Assembly (NCBI GenBank): GCA_021295965.1
Contig: JAGWBI010000015.1
Location: forward strand, 18,664-57,940
DNA: 39,277 nucleotides
DNA from: Dehalococcoidia bacterium
GTDB lineage: Bacteria > Chloroflexota > Dehalococcoidia > Lucifugimonadales > UBA3495
Direction of reading: 5' to 3'
The stretch's first letter is position 1. Every line of letters begins with the position of its first letter. The position numbers were made by a program, and so were the translations under genes. The notes below the pieces were generated by a model. That model was not told the origin of the DNA and made no database searches. It saw only the letters and a program-made list of their open reading frames with translations. This document shows, in pieces, positions 1 to 12,580 of the stretch.

Positions 1-1
1 G

Positions 2-628
<627 letters not shown>

Positions 629-630
629 AC

Positions 631-5832
<5,202 letters not shown>

Positions 5833-5862
5833 TGTCGCTCGCGACAAACCGTCTTCAACCGT

Positions 5863-5886
5863 AGGGGCGAATAATCATTCGCCCCT
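5863..5886 (+). repeat. Palindromic repeat, copy 1, 3' of rpoC
   Basis: A perfect 10-bp inverted repeat (AGGGGCGAAT, 4-nt loop, then its complement) lies 30 bases after the rpoC stop. It is followed by AAATTAA and not a run of T, so it is a poor intrinsic terminator by sequence; it may act as an RNA-stabilising or attenuating hairpin. A second copy, 21 of 24 bases identical over 5861-5884, lies just after the alcohol dehydrogenase gene (7500-7523) in the same orientation relative to its upstream gene. Confidence 0.8.
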
Positions 5887-5919
5887 AAATTAACGCTTGC
5901 AACGGAGATGGACACGACT

Positions 5920-6879
5920 ATGGACCTGTCGGTGGACCTGGCGCCCGGAAGGAAACCAGGGTTGCTGTTGACCAATCCGGTTATGATCGCGTCGGGCACC
6001 TTTGGCTACGACGGCTATGGAAGGGGGATCGACGTGGATGCTCCCCTGGCCGCGTTGGGCGCGGTGCTGCCCAAAACGTTCACCCGCTACCCCAGGTGCG
6101 GCAACCCGGAACCCCGTTGGTTCCCCGCTTCGTTTCGGGAAGGATTGGTCGTTGGAGAAACCACCTTGCTGAACTCCATTGGACTGACCAACCCGGGGAT
6201 CGAGGCCGCCATGGCCGACCTGGCCCCGCGTTGGGCGACAATGGATGCCAACATCGTCATGAGCATGGCCGGGGACAGTCCTGAGCAATGGGAAGAGATG
6301 GCCGCCATGACATCCGGTGTGGAAGGATTCGCCGCCATTGAGCTGAACCTGAGTTGCCCCAATGTTGACGATGGGGCGATGTTCAGCCACCATCCACGCC
6401 TCACCGAAGCCGCCGTCGCCGGCGTCCGACGCCAGACCGACCTGCCTGTCTGGGCCAAGCTGTCGCCCAACGTACCCGACATAACGGAGATAGCCCACGC
6501 CGCAGTTGCCGCCGGAGCCGACGCCCTGACTATATCCAACACCGTCCCGGCGATGCACATCGACGTGGACACCGGACGGGCCGTCCTGGGCACGGGCTAC
6601 GGCGGCCTTTCCGGGCCGGCCTTGCGGCCCATCGCCGTCGCCCTGGTGCATAAGGCCGCCCAGGCCGTTGACGTCCCCATCATCGGCGTCGGGGGCGTGA
6701 TGACCGGGCGCGACGCCGCCGAGTTCCTCATGGCGGGTGCGACGGCGGTTCAGATCGGCAGCGCGAACCTGGCGGATCTGAACGCCCCCTTCCGCATCCT
6801 ACGAGAGTTGGAAGAATTGCTGACGGCGTGGGAAGTGGGGGCCATTAGGGACATTATCGGCAAAGCTAGCATCGCATAG
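5920..6879 (+). CDS. pyrD: Dihydroorotate dehydrogenase, class 1B-type catalytic subunit
   Basis: Oxidises dihydroorotate to orotate in pyrimidine synthesis, using FMN in a TIM barrel in the cytoplasm. Family motifs are clear: NPVMIASGTFGYD near the N-terminus, the substrate loop LLNSIGLTNPG, the NLSCPN motif carrying the catalytic cysteine (class 1 enzymes use Cys; class 2 use Ser), WAKLSPN with the FMN-binding lysine, TISNTVPAM and the phosphate-binding GVGGVMTGRDA. An ATG at 5908 is in frame, but a GGAG ends directly against it, whereas the ATG at 5920 has that GGAG 12 bases upstream, so I chose 5920 (319 residues). Class 1B enzymes normally pair with the PyrK iron-sulfur subunit, and no pyrK is in this window. 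The gene follows rpoC by 87 bases on the same strand. Confidence 0.95.
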   Translation: MDLSVDLAPGRKPGLLLTNPVMIASGTFGYDGYGRGIDVDAPLAALGAVLPKTFTRYPRCGNPEPRWFPASFREGLVVGETTLLNSIGLTNPGIEAAMADLAPRWATMDANIVMSMAGDSPEQWEEMAAMTSGVEGFAAIELNLSCPNVDDGAMFSHHPRLTEAAVAGVRRQTDLPVWAKLSPNVPDITEIAHAAVAAGADALTISNTVPAMHIDVDTGRAVLGTGYGGLSGPALRPIAVALVHKAAQAVDVPIIGVGGVMTGRDAAEFLMAGATAVQIGSANLADLNAPFRILRELEELLTAWEVGAIRDIIGKASIA

Positions 6880-6895
6880 CCGTCGAAACGGTCAA

Positions 6896-7342
6896 ATGAG
6901 CCTGTCGGAATTGTTCACCGTCCTGCCGGTCGACTTGGCCTCCGGTGTGGCTCTGATCGTGATCGCATCTGTGCTTGTGTCCACTTTCAGGCCGTTCCGC
7001 TCGGGTGAAGAACCAGGCTATATGCAACTTGTTCGCGCCATAGTGATCATAGCTGTGTACATTGCCTTCGGAATACTACTCTGTCTTGGTGTTTATATCG
7101 TGATTTCCGCCACGGCTGAAGATTTTTCTGAACGAAATTCGGTAGCTGTCACGCGATGCCCAAACGTCTCCAACGGCCAGAACCGTCAGCCAGCCGAAGG
7201 AAATAAGCCATCCCACCGTGCCTACGCAGAAAGACGACACCCCAGCCCAAGCCAGGTTGACGTGTCCGGTTTTGCCGGCTGTAACCATCATTGCCAGACC
7301 GACCAGCATAATGATGCTGCTGACGGTTATGGCGCTGCGTAG
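6896..7342 (+). CDS. Small membrane protein of unknown function (C-terminal half doubtful)
   Basis: The ORF starts 16 bases after pyrD. The first 75 residues look real: two strongly hydrophobic segments (around residues 12-30 and 45-70, the second including AIVIIAVYIAFGILLCLGVY) joined by a short charged loop. After about residue 80 the composition changes abruptly to a polar, His/Pro/Ser-rich sequence with no pattern, and this part is antisense to a second plausible membrane-protein ORF on the minus strand. The likely explanation is that the original stop was lost, perhaps by a deletion that joined two convergent genes, so that translation runs on. I do not recognise a family. No strong ribosome-binding site is visible. 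Confidence 0.4.
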   Translation: MSLSELFTVLPVDLASGVALIVIASVLVSTFRPFRSGEEPGYMQLVRAIVIIAVYIAFGILLCLGVYIVISATAEDFSERNSVAVTRCPNVSNGQNRQPAEGNKPSHRAYAERRHPSPSQVDVSGFAGCNHHCQTDQHNDAADGYGAA

Positions 7343-7414
7343 CCAGCGCGGTTCGTTCCGGGCGCCTTTTGCCATCCCGGAAATGCGCTCTTTCTGCCTG
7401 TCGAGCGTAGCCAT
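7076..7414 (-). CDS. Small membrane protein of unknown function, convergent with 6896-7342
   Basis: From the ATG at 7414 (an upstream TTG at 7435 is also in frame) the product has 112 residues: a charged N-terminus (MATLDRQKERISG), then two or three hydrophobic segments, including AITVSSIIMLVGLAMMV and a Gly/Trp-rich stretch VGTVGWLISFGWLTVLAVG. GAGGG sits 13 bases upstream of the ATG. Third codon positions are G/C-rich as in neighbouring genes, which supports coding. The last 15 or so residues overlap, antisense, the second membrane segment of the plus-strand ORF. I do not recognise the family; only a two- to three-pass membrane protein can be claimed. Confidence 0.45.
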   Translation of the reverse strand: MATLDRQKERISGMAKGARNEPRWLRSAITVSSIIMLVGLAMMVTAGKTGHVNLAWAGVSSFCVGTVGWLISFGWLTVLAVGDVWASRDSYRISFRKIFSRGGNHDINTKTE

Positions 7415-7499
7415 AATCCCGGATCCCTCTTCCAACCCTGCTCCGCCGAGCGCAGCAGGTAAGTCTAATGTACCTTGTATGCAATCCTTTTGACAAATC

Positions 7500-7523
7500 G
7501 GGCGAACGGTTATTCGGCCCTAC
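7500..7523 (-). repeat. Palindromic repeat, copy 2, 3' of the alcohol dehydrogenase-like gene
   Basis: Read on the minus strand this begins GTAGGGCCGAATAACC and matches the copy after rpoC at 21 of 24 positions. It starts two bases after the stop codon of the minus-strand gene and can fold into an imperfect hairpin (GGGC-GAA paired with TTC-GCCC). The same placement after a gene end as copy 1 suggests a REP-like role at mRNA 3' ends, or simply a preferred landing place. Confidence 0.7.
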
Positions 7524-7525
7524 GA

Positions 7526-8728
7526 TCACCACGCCGACCGCAGCACCGCTTCCAGCTCCTCTACCCCATTCACGGGCCTGACGTTGCGGTGCAGGCCGAA
7601 ATCGGTGAGGGCGTCCTCGGCGATGGCAGGTATGCCTTCTCCGGGCACTCCAACGTCTCGCAGCCTGACCGGTAGGCCGATGGCCTCGAAAAAGGCGGTC
7701 ACCGCGTCGGCGGCGGCATCGGCCGCCTCGGTATCGGATGCGCCGGGTTCGCGGACCCCAAGGGCCTCGGCGACACGGGCTTGCCCGGCGGCGTTGTGAT
7801 CCCGATTGAATCGCATACCCGGCCCGGTGGTGATGGAATACGCGGCGCCGTGACTGCAATCGGCGTAGCGCGTGTCCAGGCTGTGGGCCAGGGCGCTGAC
7901 GACCCCCAGGGCGGAACCGCTGGCTCCCGTGTCCCAGGCTCGGTTGTACATGAACGATGCGGCGCATAAGTTGACCCGCGCCGCGCCGTCGTCCGGCGAC
8001 TTGCGCACCGCCGGCAGGTTTTCCACCAGCAGACCCAGCGCGCCGAGCAGATCGGCGGTCGCCATCGCATTTAGCCTGGGGGCTTGCAGGGCGCTGATCA
8101 CGCCGCTGAACAGCGAACCCGATGCGCTGAGGCACAGGTCGCTTGGGGCGGTGAGCAGGGCTTCGGTGTCCCAGATCACTGCTGAAGGCCGCGTTTTGGG
8201 ATCGAACATCTCCAGCCGGTGACCGGTTTCACCGTCGATGACGGCGGTGCCGGCGCGGGTCGCGGCGGTCGTGGGAGTCGTCAATACCAGAACGTTGGGG
8301 ATTTTGGGCGCCATCAAGCGAGGACTGATGGGAGGCTGCCCGGGTGGGTATTTGGTAGCGTGGTCATGGGGATCGCCTCCTTCGGCCAGCAGGATGATGA
8401 TGGCCCGCGCCGTCACCACCGCGCTGCCGCCGCCCACCGCTATGATAAGGTCCGCTTTAGCCTCGCGCGCCATGCGGAACCCGTCCAGCACCGCCGGCAC
8501 GGGCGAGCCGGTTCGAGCCCCGTCAAATATTCCTGCCGGCGGTTCTCCCAACGCCTCCGTGACCCGATCCAGCAGATTGGTGCGCTTGGATATCGATTGT
8601 CCACAGACCACAAAGGGCCGCGTCGCGCCGGTACGCTGCACGGCGGCTCTCAGGTTGGATAGAGCGTCGTCCCCGGCAAAGACGCGGACCGGATAGGCGG
8701 TATGGCGAAATGGGCTGACGGCAGGCAT
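7526..8728 (-). CDS. Iron-containing alcohol dehydrogenase-fold protein lacking key residues
   Basis: The 400-residue length, the N-terminal dinucleotide domain with ADLIIAVGGGS (residues 92-102) and the helical C-terminal domain place it in the iron-containing alcohol dehydrogenase / maleylacetate reductase superfamily. Typical members have GGGSxxDxAK; here residues 99-108 read GGGSAVVTAR, losing the Asp and Lys. Of the four metal ligands, the two C-terminal histidines are kept (H282 in LAHSL, H293 in CSHG), but the helix that normally gives Asp and His (pattern TGxDALTHAIE) reads SGSLFSGVISAL, leaving L206 and V210 at the aligned places. It may be a metal-independent or different enzyme, or a decayed one, though the frame is intact. 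AAGGTG lies 8 bases upstream of the ATG. It stands alone on this strand. Confidence 0.8.
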   Translation of the reverse strand: MPAVSPFRHTAYPVRVFAGDDALSNLRAAVQRTGATRPFVVCGQSISKRTNLLDRVTEALGEPPAGIFDGARTGSPVPAVLDGFRMAREAKADLIIAVGGGSAVVTARAIIILLAEGGDPHDHATKYPPGQPPISPRLMAPKIPNVLVLTTPTTAATRAGTAVIDGETGHRLEMFDPKTRPSAVIWDTEALLTAPSDLCLSASGSLFSGVISALQAPRLNAMATADLLGALGLLVENLPAVRKSPDDGAARVNLCAASFMYNRAWDTGASGSALGVVSALAHSLDTRYADCSHGAAYSITTGPGMRFNRDHNAAGQARVAEALGVREPGASDTEAADAAADAVTAFFEAIGLPVRLRDVGVPGEGIPAIAEDALTDFGLHRNVRPVNGVEELEAVLRSAW

Positions 8729-8828
8729 ATACGCACCTTGAAGGTTGGGATTCGGCTGGGCGCCTGAAGCAGTGTACTATCTGGTTGTGTGGCCTGCCAC
8801 GCGAGTTTGGTAAAATTATGGTGCGATT

Positions 8829-9305
8829 ATGACAGCCGACCGTTCAACGCCCAGTTCCTCCTTGCCAAGCCGTTTGGCCCGTTATCGCGGCCAGGCGTTG
8901 CGGTTGTTGGAATCAGCCCAAGTTTCCATGCAGCGCGGTCAGTGGAACCAGGCAGAGGAATTGTTGTGGGGGAGCCTGGTGGCGGCGGTTCGCGGAGTGG
9001 CGCTGTGGCATGGCGAGCCAACGGACAACGATGCCCACCTGCGGGATTTCGTGCGCCGTCTGGGACAACAGGAGCGGGATCGCTACATCCGGGACGCCTT
9101 TGACCACCTGTCGGCGCTGTCCGACGCTGCCGAGCGCGTCCGCGAACGCCGCAGTCGCGTGGACTACCTCTTCATGGCAATGGATGATTTGACGGAGGCA
9201 GTCGAGCGTCTCGTGGCCCGGATTCCGGGCGGCGATCACCCGGTACCGTCCCCAGACCCCGATGCCGAAGTAGCCGATGCCGAAGTAGCCGATACTGGCG
9301 GGTAA
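8829..9305 (+). CDS. PaREP1/HEPN-like helical protein
   Basis: A 158-residue, predicted all-helical protein. The segment YRGQALRLLESAQVSMQRG followed by WNQAEELLWGSLVAAVRGVAL resembles the PaREP1/HEPN pattern (a helix with a leader such as A..LL..G, then QA.EKLW.A...A.K.LA). R55 and H61 give an R-x5-H spacing that fits the HEPN RNase motif R-x4-6-H, but this could be chance. The C-terminus carries a perfect 15-bp tandem duplication (9261-9290) encoding two copies of DAEVA. The stop lies three bases before the mtaB start, so the two genes are very likely co-transcribed. A TAAAAT at 8811-8816 could be its -10 box. The function in this organism is unknown. Confidence 0.65.
   Translation: MTADRSTPSSSLPSRLARYRGQALRLLESAQVSMQRGQWNQAEELLWGSLVAAVRGVALWHGEPTDNDAHLRDFVRRLGQQERDRYIRDAFDHLSALSDAAERVRERRSRVDYLFMAMDDLTEAVERLVARIPGGDHPVPSPDPDAEVADAEVADTGG
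9261..9290 (+). repeat. Perfect 15-bp tandem duplication inside the PaREP1/HEPN-like gene
   Basis: GATGCCGAAGTAGCC occurs twice without change, followed by a partial third copy (GATACTGGC). The unit is a multiple of three, so the frame is kept and the protein tail gains a repeated DAEVA. It sits in the acidic, low-complexity C-terminal tail and may vary in copy number between strains. Confidence 0.9.
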
Positions 9306-9308
9306 AGC

Positions 9309-10685
9309 ATGGCGACCGAGACCTTCATCCCTGTGCAGCTCAGGCCGGCGTCGGCCGCCGCCCAACCCACGTATGCCGGCCCGGCCAAGGGTACGGTTGC
9401 CATCGAAACGCACGGTTGCAAACTGAACCAGGCCGACAGCGCCCTGCTGGCCCGGCAATTCGCCCATGCCGGCTATCACCTGGTGGACCTCAAACGCGAT
9501 GCCGACATCATCGTCGTTAACACGTGCACCGTCACTGCCACCGCTGACTCAAAGGCGCGCCAGGCGTTGCGGGCCGCCCGCCGGGCCAATCCGGACGCCG
9601 TGGTGGTCGCCGCCGGTTGCTATCCGCAACGCGCCGCCGACGCATTGCGCCGGATGCCCCAGGTTACGCTGGTGGTGGGCAATCGAGAGAAACCGGAACT
9701 GGCGGATCTGGCTATCGCGGAACACATCCGGCTGCGGGGTGGCCCAAGGCGCTCGACCGCCATGCCCCAAGCCGAAATCGTTCCCGGCATTTTGCGACGC
9801 AGCCGGGTGATGGTGAAGATACAGGAGGGCTGCGATCAGGTTTGCGCCTACTGCATCGTTCCCAAAGTCCGCGGCCGAGAGCGGAGCATTCCGCCCGACG
9901 AACTGGTAGCCGCAGTGCGTCGCCACGTCGCCAATGGGTTCCAGGAAGTCGCATTGACGGGCACCCAATTGGGAACTTACGGCTTTGATCTGGAAGAGGT
10001 GGACCTGCCGCTGCTCCTGGGACGTCTCCTGGCGGAGACGGACGTGCCGCGACTGCGGGTTTCCTCACTCCAGGCGCACGAGATTACCCCGGATCTTATG
10101 GAGCGGTGGGAAGATCCCCGCCTTTGCCCCCACTTCCACATGCCACTGCAAAGCGGGTCCGACGCCACGCTCACAGCGATGCGGCGTCGATACGATACGG
10201 ATACGTACCGCAAGGCGGTCAACACCATCCGAAACACGGTTGTCGGGTCATCCATTACCACCGACGTTATCGTCGGTTTCCCCGGCGAAAACCGGGCCGA
10301 TCACGACGCCAGCCTGAGCCTGGTCGAGGAGGTGAGCTTCTCCGACTGCCACGTGTTTCCCTATTCGCAGCGCCCGGGCACTACCGCCCATTACCTGCCC
10401 GGACAAGTGGACCCCAGGGAGAAGCGTCGCCGGGCCGCTGAAATGGCTGAAGCGGCCGAGAAGGGGTTTCTGGCGTACCGTAAAGGGATTGTAGGCCAGA
10501 CGCGCCGCGTACTTTGGGAAACCTCGCGGCCTACTGACGAGGGGCTGCTCGCCTGGAGCGGTTTGACCGACAACTACGTCCGGGTATCCACTCAGACCGA
10601 CGACGATTTAGCGAATCGGATCACGCCGGCCCGTTTGGCCGGGTTGGAAGGCAAGGTAATGCGTGCCGAGCGGTTGCCGGCTTGA
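9309..10685 (+). CDS. mtaB: tRNA (N6-threonylcarbamoyladenosine(37)-C2)-methylthiotransferase
   Basis: A radical-SAM methylthiotransferase of the MiaB/RimO/MtaB family that would convert t6A37 to ms2t6A37 in ANN-decoding tRNAs. The N-terminal domain holds the auxiliary [4Fe-4S] cysteines C37 (in THGCKLNQAD), C73 (VVNTCTVT) and C104 (VVAAGCYPQ). The radical-SAM cluster motif is CDQVCAYC (C175, C179, C182), followed by the radical-SAM barrel with ALTGTQLGTYG and LQSGSD, and a C-terminal TRAM-like beta domain. THGCKLNQAD and the CTVT element fit MtaB better than MiaB. The length of 458 residues is normal, with a slightly long N-terminus. Its start lies 3 bases after the PaREP1/HEPN-like gene, so translation may be coupled. 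Confidence 0.92.
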   Translation: MATETFIPVQLRPASAAAQPTYAGPAKGTVAIETHGCKLNQADSALLARQFAHAGYHLVDLKRDADIIVVNTCTVTATADSKARQALRAARRANPDAVVVAAGCYPQRAADALRRMPQVTLVVGNREKPELADLAIAEHIRLRGGPRRSTAMPQAEIVPGILRRSRVMVKIQEGCDQVCAYCIVPKVRGRERSIPPDELVAAVRRHVANGFQEVALTGTQLGTYGFDLEEVDLPLLLGRLLAETDVPRLRVSSLQAHEITPDLMERWEDPRLCPHFHMPLQSGSDATLTAMRRRYDTDTYRKAVNTIRNTVVGSSITTDVIVGFPGENRADHDASLSLVEEVSFSDCHVFPYSQRPGTTAHYLPGQVDPREKRRRAAEMAEAAEKGFLAYRKGIVGQTRRVLWETSRPTDEGLLAWSGLTDNYVRVSTQTDDDLANRITPARLAGLEGKVMRAERLPA

Positions 10686-10697
10686 TGCAACCGCGAA

Positions 10698-10722
10698 CGG
10701 CCGGTCAGAAATCCACCGGCCG
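10698..10722. terminator. Candidate bidirectional hairpin between convergent genes
   Basis: A perfect 8-bp inverted repeat (CGGCCGGT, 9-base loop, ACCGGCCG) lies between the end of mtaB and the end of the minus-strand hydrolase, overlapping the hydrolase stop codon. The stem is very GC-rich. Neither side has a clear T-run, so factor-independent termination is only a possibility. Confidence 0.5.
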
Positions 10723-11535
10723 CAGGTAGCTCACGTTCTGCCGGCGTTCCAGGTACCCGGCCCTGGTTTCGTGGCCGTGAGCGAACACCAACAGCCACCC
10801 CTGGTTTTCGGCCTGGGCGAGAATTTCTTTCTTCTGACAGAGCGTGGTTTCCGGTTCGTAGTCAAAGGAAGAAATGACGGTCAGCCCAAGGTGGTGGGGT
10901 GTGGGGACCAAATCTCCCAAATACACAATGCGCTCGCCGCCGTGGGTGAAGATCGCAATTTGGTGCCCGGGGCAATGTCCTGCGGTGACGATGAGGCTCA
11001 AGCCCGGGAACAACTCGGTGTCCCCATCCAGCACCTCCAGTTGCCCCCGTTCGGCGAGAGGCGCCAGGTCTTCGAAGCGGAAGGAGCCGGCGTTTCGCAG
11101 TGAAGGCCGCTGAGCATCTTCCCAGCTGGCCCGCTGGACGTAGTACGTAGCTTTTGGAAATGAAGGCACCATATCGCCCAATCGGTCCATCCGGGTCGCG
11201 CCGCCAGCGTGGCTGAAATGGAGATGGGAAAGGACTACGGCGTCGATGTCTCGGGGGCCCAGTCCCGCGCTCTTGAGGCTGCGCATCAGGCGGCTGGGTA
11301 CTAGGCCGTACAGTTCCTTGTCCCGGTGGTTGGTCTTGGGGCCGATCCCGGTATCCACCAGGATCCTGCGGCCACCGATTTCAAATAATGGGCAATTCTG
11401 GCCCATGGTCAGTCGATTCTTGCGGTCCGTTGAAACCAGGTTTTCCCACATCATCTTGGGAAAGCTGCCAAAACAGGCCCCCGCGTCAACTTTGAACACT
11501 CCGTCGCTGATAATCGTCGCACCACTTGGTGTCAT
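10705..11535 (-). CDS. Metallo-beta-lactamase-fold hydrolase with altered HxHxDH motif
   Basis: A 276-residue protein of the lactonase-like branch of the metallo-beta-lactamase superfamily. Metal-binding elements can be followed in order: DTGIGP at 61-66, the HxHxDH site at residues 104-109, the His of TAGHCPGH (H187), the Asp of YLGDLV (D208) and the last His in FAHGHE (H253). The second metal site is unusual: the motif reads HLHFSH, so the conserved Asp is Ser108. The fold is otherwise intact, which suggests a single-metal enzyme or changed specificity. The substrate cannot be deduced. The start is ATG with AGGAG about 8 bases upstream. It is transcribed alone and converges on mtaB. Confidence 0.85.
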   Translation of the reverse strand: MTPSGATIISDGVFKVDAGACFGSFPKMMWENLVSTDRKNRLTMGQNCPLFEIGGRRILVDTGIGPKTNHRDKELYGLVPSRLMRSLKSAGLGPRDIDAVVLSHLHFSHAGGATRMDRLGDMVPSFPKATYYVQRASWEDAQRPSLRNAGSFRFEDLAPLAERGQLEVLDGDTELFPGLSLIVTAGHCPGHQIAIFTHGGERIVYLGDLVPTPHHLGLTVISSFDYEPETTLCQKKEILAQAENQGWLLVFAHGHETRAGYLERRQNVSYLRPVDF

Positions 11536-12061
11536 ATCCGGTTTCTCCTTGCCGAAACGATAGGCTTTGGTATCCGTTCCCTAGCAGCCACCACCCCCCA
11601 GTTTTGTATGATTTGAGATGATATGGACCGGGCGCGCTTGCCTTATGTGGCGTCGCTGTCAGCCGTCCAAAGTGGTCCAGCCATAGGAAATCCTGCCGCC
11701 TACTTTACAACCCTCAATTCGCCGCGCGTCAAGCCAAAAAATCTGCCAATTATGATTAATTTTCTAAAATGACACCAACTTATTACCGCGGCAGCGAGAG
11801 CCCACGCAGCAGCATTCGGCGGGACCCAGCCGGGTAGATTCCGGTCCGGGCAAAAAGACGGCGTGGAATAAGGGTATGCCCGGCTATCAATCCATGCACC
11901 CAAATTGCGCTGCCCCGTTGCTGGGCCATGCGATGGCTTGATGCTCGTGAACGAGTCCCCGTCGCCGACCCCGGCGATCCCACCGGGCCCCGGAGGCCAG
12001 CCTGGGTTCCGTAGGGACCCCAAATCGCTGCCGGATTGGTCAGCGCTATGCGGTTTGAGGG
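11536..12061. other. Gene-poor stretch upstream of the channel pseudogene
   Basis: About 525 bases without a convincing gene. It contains a 49-codon open frame starting at ATG 11623 and ending in an AT-rich patch (about 11735-11785) with no family resemblance and no ribosome-binding site, and several short overlapping frames of poor composition. The right part (about 11800-12060) has coding-like GC content but stops in every useful frame. Together with the pseudogene that follows, it looks like decaying DNA. Confidence 0.6.
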
Positions 12062-12580
12062 GTGGGTTCGGTTCTTGCGGAAACTGCCCCGGTAGTGGTC
12101 ATCCCGGTCAACTCCGGGTCCCTCATCTTGCGGACGTGGTACCGACCTGCGGGCGGACCACGACATTTGGTTCCACTTCATCGAATACGTGACCGTTTCG
12201 GTTTTCCTGGTGGAGTGCGTTTTCCGGGTATGGGTGACTCTGGAAACAGACCCGTCAGTTCCGGGGTGGCGCCAGTGGTGATCTATACCTCACGGTTGGC
12301 GTTGATCCACCATACCCGCCGCTATACGGTGGAGCGTGGCCACATTGACGACCGTGGGTTGCGGTAATTTCGTGGCAATAACCCCCGTCGGCCGATTTCC
12401 GGCCGCAGTAAACGCCGTCCTGGGCATTGCCCTCTTCGCCGTGCCGGCCGGCATACTGAGCGCCGGGTTGCTGGCGCTCGACGCGGGAGAGGCGGAAGAT
12501 CGCAACCATGCCTTCCCGCTAATCCGCAGGGAGGTCTGTCCGCGCTGCGGGCGGTCTTTGCCCGAAGGTCTGTATCCCGG
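12062..12580 (+). pseudogene. Voltage-gated potassium channel remnant
   Basis: Pieces of a six-helix K+ channel are readable in order. First comes an S1-like segment (VGSVLAETAPVVVI) from 12062 in one frame. Then, one frame away from 12144, a helix starts DLRADHDIWFHFIEYVTVSV and continues with FLVECVFRVWVTLETD, typical of the S1-S2 region, ending at TGA 12279-12281. After a second stop at about 12300 the same frame continues with TIPAAIRWSVATLTTVGCGN, which is the pore helix and filter (normally TVGYGD), followed by an S6-like helix (VLGIALFAVPAGILSAGL) and a C-terminal CPRCGRSLPEG knuckle as in bacterial channels. S3-S5 are missing, the filter reads GCGN, and a frameshift and two stops interrupt the gene. 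The 3' end now runs into the antisense of gltX. Confidence 0.8.

Noticed and set aside
5863..5886. Classical intrinsic terminator after rpoC
   Set aside because: The stem is strong but no T-run follows, and a related copy elsewhere shows it is a repeat element; termination not claimed.
11623..11772. 49-residue ORF in the gap before the channel remnant
   Set aside because: No ribosome-binding site, no similarity to anything I recognise, ends in AT-rich DNA; chance frame.
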